From positions 3,202 to 67,201 of the forward strand of contig QANU01101648.1 in NCBI GenBank assembly GCA_003254905.1: DNA of 64,000 bases, read 5' to 3'. Below the pieces are notes generated by a model, which saw only the letters and a program-made list of their open reading frames with translations, was not told the origin of the DNA and did not search any database. Source of the DNA: Nissolia schottii. Its lineage: Eukaryota; Streptophyta; Magnoliopsida; Fabales; Fabaceae. Shown here piece by piece: positions 35,080 through 45,925 of the stretch (within the stretch, counting starts at the first letter, position 1; each line of letters begins with the position of its first letter). Both the position numbers and the translations under genes were made by a program.

Positions 35080-36723
35080 TTACAGACTTAGCCTGCTGAC
35101 ATATAGAGCATTGTTGCACAAATGCTTTAATGTCTTGTTGCATTTTTGGCCAAAAAAATTGGGAAGTGATTCGAGCTGTAGTTCTAGCGATACCCAAATG
35201 CCCCCTATCAACGATTCATGGAATTCCTTCAAAAGCATTTGTTTAAGAGCGGCGTTCTTAGGAATGACTAACCTGTGTTTCCAGAATAATAGCCCTTGCT
35301 GCATTGAATAAGGTCTGACTGAAGTGTCCTGCATGCTGCACTGTTGCATAATGGCTGTTAATTCAACATCCTGGGCCGTGGCCTCTCTAAGCTCTTGTAA
35401 CCAACTATTGGTAGTGGTCGACCAAGCCATGAAGCAGGACCTAGAGAGAGCGTCAGCAGGTATATTCTCTTTACCAGGCTTGTACTGGATGGTAAAATCA
35501 AATCCAATAAACTTGTGCAACCAAGCCTGCTGCTCTGGGGTTTGCAAAGTCTGATCTAGCAAGGCCTTGAGGCTTTTCTGGTCTGTTCGGATGATAAATT
35601 TGTTGCCAAGCAAATAATGTCTGAATTTCCCCAAAGCTTCAGTGATTGCATAGAACTCCCTCACATAGGCAGACTTTTTCTGCATTCTCGGGCAAAGTTT
35701 CTTAGAGAAATATGCGATGGGATGATTATTTTGGCTTAGCACAGCCCCAATGCCCGAGCCGGAAGCATCAGTGTCAAGAGTGAATGGTGTACTAAAATCA
35801 GGAAGAGCCAAAATAGGAGCAGAAGTCAGGGCATGCTTAAGCTGCTGAAATGCAGTAGTTGCTGTTGGAGACCACTGAAAAGCATCCTTTTTTAATAAAT
35901 CGGTGAGTGGTGCAGCAATGGCAGCATAGCCTTTAATGAATCTTCTATAGTAGCCGGATAGACCCAAAAATCCCCTCAACTGCTTGATAGATTGAGGTTG
36001 GGGCCATTGAATTATGGCCTGAATTTTTACTTTGTCCATAGCTACGCCTGAACTTGAAATGGTATGGCCCAAATAATCAATTTCTTCTTTGCCAAATTCA
36101 CACTTTGACAATTTGGCATAAAGCCTTTCCTGCCATAACAGCTGCAAGACTACTTCAACATGTCTCAAATGTTCCTCCCAAGAAGGGCTATAAATGAGAA
36201 TATCATCAAAGAAGACCAACACAAATTTTCTCAGAAATTGTTGAAAGACCTCGTTCATGAGGTTCTGAAAGGTGGCAGGCGCATTAGATAGGCCAAAAGG
36301 CATGACTAGCCACTCATAATGGCCATGATGTGTTCTGAAGGCTGTCTTGTATGTATCTCCGGGTAGCAACCTGATTTGATGGTACCCCGCGCGCAAGTCT
36401 AGCTTAGAGAAGAAGGAAGCCCCATGTAATTCATCAATGAGCTCATCCACACTTGGAATGGGAAAACTATCCTTAACCGTGATGGCATTGAGGGCCCTAT
36501 AATCCGTGTAAAATCGCCAAGTCCCATCCTTTTTCTTGACCAAAAGGACTGGAGATGAAAAAGGGCTCTTGCTAGGTTTAATGATACCTTCTTGCAGCAT
36601 CTCTTGAACCATAGTTTCAATTTGCTGCTTTTGGCTATGGGGATACCTATAGGGTCTCACCTTCACTGGATTTGCATTGTTTTGGAGTGTGATAGCATGG
36701 TCATGTACTCGGGCAGGTGGCAA
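35080..36723 (-). pseudogene. Chromovirus reverse transcriptase and RNase H region
   Basis: RT motifs in order: KPSKSPFSSPVLLVKKKDG, DYRALN, FSKLDLRAGYHQIR, PFGLSNAPATFQ and the active-site FFDDILIYS. The tether GLSGYYRRFIKGYA and the RNase H region with TLDTDASGSGIGAVLSQ and the ADALSR motif follow. These copy the RNA genome to DNA and remove the template. Typical Ty3/gypsy order RT-RH before integrase. Fossil; part of a broken element. Confidence 0.93.
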
Positions 36724-36756
36724 CCCATGAGGTGTGCTGAAAACAATTTGATACTA

Positions 36757-38391
36757 CTACAGCAACTGCCCTAAATCAGGGTGTATTTCAGCAGGAAATT
36801 GCAGGTCACTGTCTTGAAATGTTGCTGAATGCTGAAGCTGTAATGTATACAGGGCTGCAATAGCCTGAGTATTGTGCAACCTTCTTAGTTGATGCAGCTG
36901 GGCTTGGAGTGGTTTAGGGGGACTTTCACCTCGTAGCACCACTCTTTGGCCGTTCAAAACAAATTGTAACCGAGGATGCTCATAATTAACAATGTGATCT
37001 CCTAATTGAGCAAGCCATGAGGTTCCCAAAACCAATTCGGCACCTGTTACAGCAAGTAAAAAGACGGCCATGTGGAGTGTATGACCCTGGACTTGAAGTT
37101 CCAAGTCCTTGATAAAGCCCTCTGATTCCAAAATACTTCCATTCCCCACCATAACTTTGCATTTTGGTGTGGTCTGGACCTCTGCCTTGAGAAATTTAGC
37201 TAGCCGTGGTTGTAAGAAGTTATCTGAACTACCTCCATCCACAAAGACTTGTACAGGTTGTCCTTGAACTGTGCCTACAAATCGAATGTCTTTAACTCCG
37301 CGATCCCCATTTAATGCATTAAGGGACAAATGTTGCAGCTGCAGGTCAGGTGGTTCTGGCTCCTGTAGCAATGAGTCCGAGGCAGACTCAGATTCAGGTT
37401 CAGCTGGATCCTCATCAACTTGCAGGATCATGAAATTGCGGTTAGGACATTTGTGGTTGAAGGAAAATTTTTCATCGCAAGTGAAACATAATCCATTTGC
37501 CCTGCGGAATTGGAGTTCAGTAGGCCCCATTTTTCTGATTGGTGGCAACTTGGGTTTGTTGCTGTCATTTTGGTTGGTGGGAATGGCTAGCAATGGTGGA
37601 AGGTTGGTGCGATTCACTGGCCGTGGTGTCGGAGGAAGGTGAGGTTGCTAGGAATTATTCCTTGGGTGACTGGGGAAATAGCTGGCCTTCTTGGTATACT
37701 TTTCCTCATAAAGCCGGGCTAGTGCCACTGCTCGTAACAGAGAATCAGGATTTTGTGCAATCACTTCACGGCGGATATCTTCTTTCAAGCCACTCACAAA
37801 GCAATCGAGAAGAGCATCAGGGCTAATGCCGTAAACACAATTAGCTAGAGACATAAAAGTAGTGTAGTATTCATTGACAGAAGCTTGCTGCGTCAATTTA
37901 AACAATAGTCCCCGTGTACCTTCAAAAGGCGAAGGACCAAACTCTATCTCCATAGCTCGGGTCAATTCCTGCCAAGAATGGAATGGATACGCGCGATGCA
38001 TCATTTGAAACCACGGAATGGCATCCTTCTCCATATGCACTGCAGCTATGGTGACACGGTCGACATCCTTAGTTTGGTAGAATTCAAAGAATTGATTTGC
38101 TTTAAAAACCCAATCCAACACATTAGAACCATCAAATTTAGGGAAATCCAGCTTCACGTTACGAAGGGAGAATGGTTGACGATGCTGTTGGCCGAAGTCC
38201 TGCGGAGATGAGTTCCGTCCGCCATGGATGTCGGAGGAAGCGGTGTTGTTGAGATAAGTTTGTAGCGTTGTCTCCAGCAGCATGATGCGCTCGTCTTGCT
38301 GCTCGCGCACTTTGGCCGCCTCCTTTAACAGTTCCCGTATCCGCGTGGTCTCGGATTTCCCAGGAGCCATGGTGGTCAACGAGGGCACCAA
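36757..38391 (-). pseudogene. Chromovirus gag and protease region
   Basis: Gag starts close to the 5' LTR and has the capsid pattern (WVFKANQFFEFYQT, AIPWFQMM, FKLTQQASVNEYYTTF). A zinc knuckle (CFTCDEKFSFNHKC) and an aspartic protease with VDGGSSDNFLQ follow. Gag forms the particle and the protease processes it. Fossil; part of a broken element. Confidence 0.88.
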
Positions 38392-38392
38392 A

Positions 38393-38963
38393 TGTAACGT
38401 GTATATTTATAGAATTAACTACAGCAAGTACTCAGGCAGAATTCACAATTTCCAGGAGTATAAGAACAGGTTCAATGAATAGCAGCAGTAGTAACTAAGA
38501 ACAAGGAAAAAACTTAAAAGACTTATAATGAAAGTCAATCACTACGCGAGCACAGGAAGAACCCACTTTTGATCACCGACGTCGGCAGCCTCCCCAACGA
38601 GCTCACCCGAGGGGGATAAAGGACTGCCGACTTAGGTTGCACTCGAGCTGAACTGAGACTGAGATGAACTCACCTGCAAGAGAAGTGCCGTGAGCAGAGG
38701 AGATGATGAGCAGATAATATTCAGCAGAGAGAAGGAAGAACAATCACCTTACTCATAATCCCCCCAATTGGTAGTCATTCCATTTAATATTCGGCCTCCT
38801 AGCTCTCCCACTCTTCCTCACGTGTCCCTGTGTAGTGGCTGCTCCTTCCACTAATTGTTTGTTGCCCGCACATTCTGTTATGCCAATATTTCTGTTCCCC
38901 GATTTGCTTCCTTCTGTTATGCCTTTTCCTTTATTTCCCCTTTTACCCTTCATGCTTGTTACA
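38393..38963 (-). mobile_element. 5' LTR of the chromovirus
   Basis: Upstream LTR on the element's strand. The internal region next to it reads TTTGGTGCCCTCGTTGACC on the minus strand, where a primer binding site starting TGG would be expected; I cannot assign the tRNA. Confidence 0.92.
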
Positions 38964-39642
38964 TATACATGTAGTAAATTGGAACTGAAGCGGACAAGTT
39001 ATTCAAGAAAAAGAGGAGAAATAAATAAGACTTGCATTAGGTGTAAAGTGTATATTACAAACAAGATTAAAATTGAGAAATACTATAAACTTATACAGGG
39101 GTACCAAATCAAAGAGGATTAGTTTAGGGAAACGTGCCCGGTGTTTAATATACTTCACATTGATAACCAAGTTGTTTAAGAGCATTTTCTAGTGTAAAAT
39201 CCTACCATATTCTGAGATTGTGGATAGCCCAAATCTATTTATGGTTTAATACATTCCTTCGACAATTACTACCTTACACTTAGTGCCTTATTTATCAGAA
39301 GGATAATGTTTTAGTGCCTTATTTATCAGAAGGATAATGTTTAAATTGTGAACTCCAACTGCTTGACTTCAACTTCAATTTGCGTTTCATTTATTTCTGC
39401 CTTCATATTTGCTTTCCCTTTGAACATAACAACTATATAAGAGCAATTCTAGTCTTTGTGACTTATGTGTCATCTCCTTCGTGCTTCTGACTGTCTCCGC
39501 TCAACCTCGTTCCTCATAATGCCGTCACCATCAAACCCTGTCATTCTTCAGGCTATCTTTGTTCAATCTCATCTCACTTACGAATGTGTTCACGATCGTT
39601 TTATATGGTGAAATGTCTTTTTCCCCTCCACCTCAGTGTAGT
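38964..39642 (+). other. 3' flank of unit C, second part
   Basis: Continues the array flank after the chromovirus. A 27-bp piece around TTATCAGAAGGATAATGTTT is doubled at about 39286-39340, unlike the A and B flanks. It ends in GTAGT (39638-39642), the target duplication of E6. Confidence 0.75.
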
Positions 39643-42024
39643 TGCAACATCCTAGCGAACTGCCTATGCTCGAGTCATAGGCAACGCTCACTACGTTGTT
39701 GATCCATTTGGTGGGGTTACTTATAGCCCTTTGTTACGTTTCGAAAATACCATATTACGGTAAAATACGGACCAAAATTTTTTCAAAACTTATCTAATTG
39801 TCACATATATATGCAAAGTATGAGCCGCACGTGAATCAAGGCATATAATACGAACGGTAGAGCATAAGCTTATTGGGCGAAGCATCCGTAGTGTAAGCAG
39901 TGATAATAAACAAGTACGTGGTCCATCACACTTAGTTACAATAACAGCAAAGTAGTTTACTAATATACATACAGAGATCATACATATACCAATACATAGC
40001 AAAATGCCAACATGGCCCAAAATGTATCTAGCTAGCTCTAGGGTCTACTATGCTGCTGGTCCGTCCCTGGCTCTTCATGGCTCCGTGGGTGGCTCCTTAT
40101 ACGGCTCCTCATAGCCCTCGTACTCTTCGCCTGCTCCTAGAAGCATAAGCGAGTGGGGGTGAAAATGTTGGTCCTTAGTTGGCCATCTCAGCGTCGGGGT
40201 AATTCAATTACTCACTTATGAACCAGGCCGCTCAGGAGATCTCTATGTTTACATGCATACTATTATCTTACTGATTTTGTCTCGCCTAAGGTCCTGAACG
40301 GCTTTGTCTAAAATTACTAGGTGACTGGGGAATCTAATCTTCATTACTAACTCCTCGTGCTTATTACCTTTTCCGTATACATACATAGCCGTCTCGAGCG
40401 TTCTCTTGACGGTTCTTACCACATACATGCTTACATACATACTGACATACATGCACTTTCTCATTCATCACATCATTGCATCTATATACCTTTTATACTT
40501 TATGCTTGGGGGACTTGGGGATCTCTTACGCATACCGGCTTACTCGGGTTAGCGTCCTTCTTCTCCTTTCTTTATTCTTTTAGGTATGACGTCAACCTCT
40601 CTTTCATCGCTTATTGCTTCGATGAGCAATCTTTACTTTACTTTACATTTCTTTGTGCCATTAACCCCTGCGAACCAATCCACCCTTTTGGGATTAATCC
40701 ATTAACCAATTCCACCCTTTTGGGACTTGCCAAGGTAACACATTTTCCTTCCTTGTGTCCTTAACCTCTGCGAACCAATCCACCCTTTTGGGATTAATTA
40801 GTTACAATCCACCCTTTTGGGATTGGCAAGGTAACACATTGGCCACTCCACCCTTTTGGGACTGGCGAGGGGCGTGTCAGTTAGACTTTGCCAAGAGATG
40901 GCTTCCTAGCATATAACTAAATACTCATTCCCTACATTCCATTATGATCTTTAGACATTAGGCGATTGACCTTTAATTCTCTAGGGTTGCCCTAATACCT
41001 ACACAACCCATTCCTCATGATGCATGCTTTGATACATAATAATAGACCTATCTTTACTCATTGGATCCCTTAGAACCACTAAAGTCTCAATTCTTTCAGG
41101 TTTCATTCGAATGGCTCATGGAGTATTCGAATGAAATCCTGAGAGTTCTTTCGTTCGATTGGAAAGGGGTTTCATTCGATTAAAAGCCATCAGAATCCTC
41201 CGAGTCGAATCCTGTTGGAATTCAATCGAATGAAATCTGGAATTTTCTTTTATTCGACTGAAATGGGACTTCAATCGATTGGAAGCTGAACTTTGGCTTT
41301 CCTTCGATTGAATTCTTCACCATTCGATTGAAAGCTCTAAAAATCGCCTCCCCGAGACTTCTGTTCTCATTTTCCACTGTTCCTAGGGTTCCAATCAATA
41401 CAATTATGCATTTCATTTATCAAAATTTCCCAAAAACCTTTTTTTCCCTGAAACTCCCAAAATTACTACTTAACATTTTCATAGTCAAATACACCAAACA
41501 ATACATATACAATTATAACAATTAACCACATAGACAGTGGGCTTAGAGTTACCAACTTCCTATGTGCGTTCTGGTCAGTTGTCCGTGATGAGGGAATTAT
41601 CCTTGTCACTTTGGTGTGCTTTCCTTAATTTTCCTAGGCTCGGTAGCGTATCCGCGATGTGCTGGAACGACACCGGAAGAGTAGCTTTTCTAACTTTTCT
41701 TTTTTCCTTTTGGCTGTTGCGTGGGGGGCCTTTTATAGGCAGGCCATTCGGTCCCCCTGTTCTTCTCTTTTTCTTTTTACTTTTTCTTTTCTTTTCCATA
41801 TGTATATATATATATTATTATTTATTCTTTATTAATTCCACATTATTATATCGGCATTCTATTAGAACGTCGCGTGCATACGAACATCAAAAAAATGGTC
41901 CGAGCACATATCCGCGACCTACTAAATTTCCCGGTCAGCATAATCGCCTTGTACATTCTTTTAATTAAGCAAGAAAATTAGGGTTCAAGCGAAATTCTCC
42001 CGAGGCAAAGTTTTGGATGTTACA
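39643..42024 (-). mobile_element. Solo LTR E6 (2.4 kb)
   Basis: Complete unit, TGCAACATCC to GGATGTTACA, with GTAGT duplicated at 39638-39642 and 42025-42029. It holds the CCACCCTTTTGGG minisatellite (40670-40865), the palindrome array (about 41095-41335), the conserved leader block near 41535 and a minus-strand TATA (CCTATAAAAGGCC near 41736). It occupies the same site as E3 and E4, so the insertion came before duplication of the array unit. Confidence 0.9.
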
Positions 42025-43636
42025 GTAGTCACCAGTATTCGATTTGGCATAGTCAATTTTTATTGCTTGTCTACCCTAAGACAGACTCTAGCATTGTTGT
42101 TCCACAATGCAATTATTGTTTCTTCTCTGCTCACTTGAAATCTCTGATGCTTTCCAATATGCATGATCTCTTTGTTGCCTTTCCACCCCTGTCCAATCTT
42201 CGTTTAACCGTAGCATTCTTAAATCGTATTAAGATATAGCTAGGTGGAGTGTGAATTAAAATCTACAATTATTGATAACAATTTAGTGCTACTATTGTTT
42301 TGTAGAATAATTTAAAACAATTATGATTGGAATTAGGATATATTTATTCTAGGCTTTAAATACAAGCATACATTTGCTACGACTTAGAATCTAGATTAGT
42401 CTAATCTTCCAACTATATAAGGAATATAAGTCAATCCTTGTGTCCACTTTATAGTGTCTCTCATAATTTTAATAACCATGGACTTTGTGATGTAAGAAAG
42501 AATGGTACTATTTTCAATCGCCGGAAAATGATATGACTTTTTCATTTTTAAAGTTTTGTCTTATACTTATCCTTTCAGAAGTAAAATTGGTGGCAAATAC
42601 TTATCTATTCATTTAATTCATAAATAGGCAAGATTCTTATATTATTTTTGAATATTTATATTATTGAATTTGAGAAGAAATATCTTTTTTCTTTATTTTT
42701 TAAACATGATATTAATAATCATAATGTTAAGTAACACGAACAACCCTCGAGCATTTTATGAACGAAACTCAACCCAAAGCTTCTCAAAAGTTGGCACTCC
42801 ACCCTTTGAGGTTTGTCTAAATGACACTCAACCGCAAAGTTCCAAAAACTTGACTCTTCACCTCACATGTCTCTTAATAGAAAACATTTGTCACTATTAA
42901 ACTTTCGGATATCTGGCAGACATGATATATGTGAAGGTAATATTGATGGATGGCTAACAAAAGGACTATTAGTAAACATTGAAATTGAGAGACAAAACAC
43001 AATTGATTCATTTACCGACAGATAACTGGGTTTATAGAATTTCTGGATAATTGGTATAAAAATATTCTTGACGAGTATACTAAATAAATGCTAGTGAAAA
43101 TAAATAGGAGTCACATATTTGTCTCCATTGTATCTTTATTTAAACTTATATTTAAAAAGCAATTGTATTGTTTTTTATTGGTGACATTTTTCTACGTATT
43201 TGTTAAAGTTGGCAAAATAAATTTATTTTATGTTTTAATGCAACTTATTAAAAATTTTAACAAGAGAAGATAAGGTATTCCTCGACAATCTCTAATAGTT
43301 ACAAATTGCATTCATCACAATCTTTGATGGTGGTAAATTTACAACGTAACTCATGCAAGCATATAACGAATGCATTAGTTTTTTGTTAATTAAATAGAAA
43401 ACTGTCAATATACAATTTAATTGGCGTTTTGTGTAACTTGTGATGTAACTTTAGGAGAGTAATAACTAAATAATTCTTTTGCTATACAAAATATAACAAA
43501 AACTCTTTCTTCCCTCATCATATTTCGTCAAATATAAGTACCATACCCATCGATTATAAAAGGAAGGCGCAAAACAATTGCATTCTATCTTTTGTGAGAA
43601 GTGCATCTTATATTGCACTGAATCAATCTATAAAGC
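42025..43636 (+). promoter_or_regulatory. Array flank and promoter of peptide gene D
   Basis: 42025-42948 is 3' flank of unit C and the unit junction; 42949-43636 is the 5' flank of D, collinear with that of B. TATAAAA lies at 43555-43561, 82 bp before the ATG. The frame at 43088-43273 matches the one in the B flank but both are low-complexity, AT-rich and of different length, so I do not call a gene. Confidence 0.7.
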
Positions 43637-44056
43637 ATGGCGAAACATAATTTGTGGGCATTCGTAATCATGTTACTTGGGAGTGCAACAGTTGACGCTT
43701 TTGAAGGTCATCAAACTCACTCTATAAAGGATACACAGGATACATATAATAACTATTTGAACGGGCATGAGTTAGCACCTAAACCGCATGAACGATACGA
43801 TTCCGTGTTGGAGAAGTGCATCATTGCTCAAACCCAAAAATGTTTGAAACAAATGTCAAATGACAAATCATGTGAGAAAGAAGATTTGTGTACTGAATGT
43901 GATAAGCAACTAATTCAAATAATCAATGTGTGCAACAAGTTGTCAAATACTCGTTCTGACCTGGACCTAAATCTAGGCAATGTAACATTAGACTATCACT
44001 ATTGGGGACGTCGAGGAGGAATGTTTGGTCTTTGGGTACCCGATGGTCAATCATAG
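43637..44056 (+). CDS. Secreted six-cysteine protein, copy D
   Basis: Intact 139-codon gene, the most diverged of the array. Against B it has about 12 base changes, most of them changing residues: 2 (Ala), 8 (Ala), 18 (Thr), 107 (Ser), 120-121 (Tyr-His for Trp-Arg), 137-138 (Gly-Gln for Ser-Lys). The signal peptide, six cysteines, NVT sequon and YWGRRGGMFGLWVP are unchanged. Changes thus cluster in the signal peptide and around, not in, the C-terminal motif. The promoter and leader are complete. Its 3' flank is cut at 44221, only 165 bp after the stop, by LTR-like sequence, but AATAAA is kept. Function unknown. Confidence 0.86.
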   Translation: MAKHNLWAFVIMLLGSATVDAFEGHQTHSIKDTQDTYNNYLNGHELAPKPHERYDSVLEKCIIAQTQKCLKQMSNDKSCEKEDLCTECDKQLIQIINVCNKLSNTRSDLDLNLGNVTLDYHYWGRRGGMFGLWVPDGQS

Positions 44057-44595
44057 TTTAGAACTAATGATTTGTATTGTCATAAATAAATAATATATTT
44101 TCAAATATCTTTATTTTATAGTATTTGATTCGTGTCAAATTTGAATTGAATTTGACTTATGCATTATTATGTTGTCCATATAACTATGTGTTTCTTCCTA
44201 GTTAATTAGAATGTAGGTGTTTTATTATGTCACAAGCTTCCCCAAATCCATCAACACACACACACCACACATACTCACCCTCACCTTCAAGTACTCCCTT
44301 TGGAATGGACTATTTGCAGCTTGGAACTCCCAACAATCTGAGGAGCTCTCCTCAAAGTCCTCCCATCATTCATTCCCAAAGAAAGTGGGTAACCCTCCCC
44401 CAAAATCCTCCTTGGATGATTCTTATTGTATGTGTGTGTGCTTGAAAAAGAAAATATATATGTATGATAAATGGCTTGAATATGCTTTGTGTATGTGCTG
44501 GGTGTGCTTTGCTGTGAAACTGGATGATTAAAATGAAGAGAAAGTCACGAATTTGAGAAAGGAAAGCAAAAAAAAAATGTTACAAGTCTGCAGTC

Positions 44596-45005
44596 ATTCG
44601 AATGACCAGAGCCATGGTCATTCGAATGAACCATGAGATTCATCGAAAATAGAGGCAGTATTCGGGAGTCATTCGAATGATGCCTAAAGTGTCATTCGAC
44701 TGAACCGCGAGAAAATCCTTTCAAAACCAAATCAGAAGGTAGTCATTCGAATGACCAGGCCCTGGGTCATTAGAATGAAACCCCAAATTGTTAGCGAAAA
44801 CTTTTCTAAATGCTAGCCATTCGAATGACTTACGATAGTCATTCGAATGGATCACCTATTTTAACAACAAATAAAGTACAGGGCCGAGGACATTCAAATG
44901 ACCCGCTGGGGTGCCATTCGAATATCTCAAGCATTCGAATGACTTACTGGGGTGCCATTCGAATGGCTCAAGCATTCGAATGACCCCCTGGGGTGTCATT
45001 CGGAT
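44596..45005 (+). repeat. TCATTCGAATGA palindrome array in E7
   Basis: About fifteen copies of CATTCGAATG or one-base variants within 410 bp, many extended to GTCATTCGAATGAC. Near 44925-45000 they alternate with GGGGTGCC and CTCAAG to make a higher-order repeat of about 40 bp. This is the densest array of the motif in the window. Confidence 0.9.
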
Positions 45006-45464
45006 GACTCAGAACCCCCAAACCCCGTAATTTATGTTTTCCTTATTTATGGATATGTATGATGATGTAGATGATTATGTATTTTGTGCTATGATAATAT
45101 GTATGACATCTATACTAATGTTATGTTGCGTCATGAGGACAAGGTCGTCATTAGGACCTTAGGACGATCTTAGATAATTAGAAAACATCACCCAATCCTT
45201 AACAAAGACCATAATTAAACGTAAGGAATATAAGGTATCTTAAGAAGGTGCTGGCCACCATGGGTGCGAAAAGCCTTAAAGAGAAGTACATAGTTAAATA
45301 ATAGGAAATCCCTATCTCTTGATACGTCCGAAGGACAAGCCCGTCGCCGATCCCGTCAGGTGGATTGGTTTACAATGAACATAGGCCTACGCCTGGACGT
45401 ATGACAACTGTCATAGACCAAGGAAAGACAAAATCACAAAGAATTGATGGGGTACTTATTGCAT

Positions 45465-45925
45465 GGTTTGAGGTCTGCAAGGAGGACCTGACACTGCTAC
45501 CTTATTGCATGGTTTGAGGTCTGCAAGTAAGGTAGGGCTACTTTTCCTGCATGGTTTAAGGTCTGCGGGAAGGGTATGACCACTTTTCTGCATGGTTTAA
45601 GGTCTGCAGAAAAGGTCGGGCTACTGTTTGCATGGTTGGAGATCTGCAAGGAGTGCCAGTCTGAGATCCGGTCACCTTCTTGCATGGTTTGAGGTCTGTA
45701 AGTAAGGTAGGGTTACTTTTCCTGCATGGTTTGAGACCTGCAGAAAGGGTATGACCATGTTTCTACATGATTTGAGGTCGTCAGAAATGACGACCGGGCT
45801 ACTTCTTGCATGGTTGGAGGTCTGCAAGGAGGGTATGACACGAATAAGGCTACTCTCTTGCATGGTTTAAGGTCTGCAAGGGAGGTATTATGAAAGATAC
45901 ACGCCTTTCTTGCATGCTTGAACTA
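45465..45925 (+). repeat. TTGCATGGTTTGAGGTCTGCAA hairpin minisatellite
   Basis: About eleven units of 40-55 bp. Each has a conserved half, TGCATGGTTTGAGGTCTGCA, in which TTGCA and TGCAA pair around a 12-base loop, and a variable half such as GGTAGGGCTACTT. Stem changes are sometimes compensated (CTGCA with TGCAG), which supports folding. Confidence 0.85.

Larger units (their letters stand above)
33379..38963 (-). mobile_element. Ty3/gypsy chromovirus, near full length
   Basis: 5.6-kb element with 572- and 571-bp LTRs (33379-33950 and 38393-38963; TGTAAC...GTTACA) and the target duplication TATAC on both sides (33374-33378, 38964-38968). On the minus strand it has gag, a CCHC knuckle, protease, RT, RNase H, integrase and a C-terminal chromodomain, which places it in the chromoviruses. 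A purine tract (AAGAAGGGGGTAT) precedes the 3' LTR. All parts are present but the coding region is broken, with about four breaks. The LTRs differ at roughly 15 positions by eye, so it is young, in the order of one million years at usual plant rates. Confidence 0.94.

Noticed and set aside
45465-45925. A CRISPR-like look of regularly spaced repeats
   Set aside because: Repeats are imperfect, spacers are themselves related, the setting is a plant LTR and no cas-like gene exists; it is a minisatellite.
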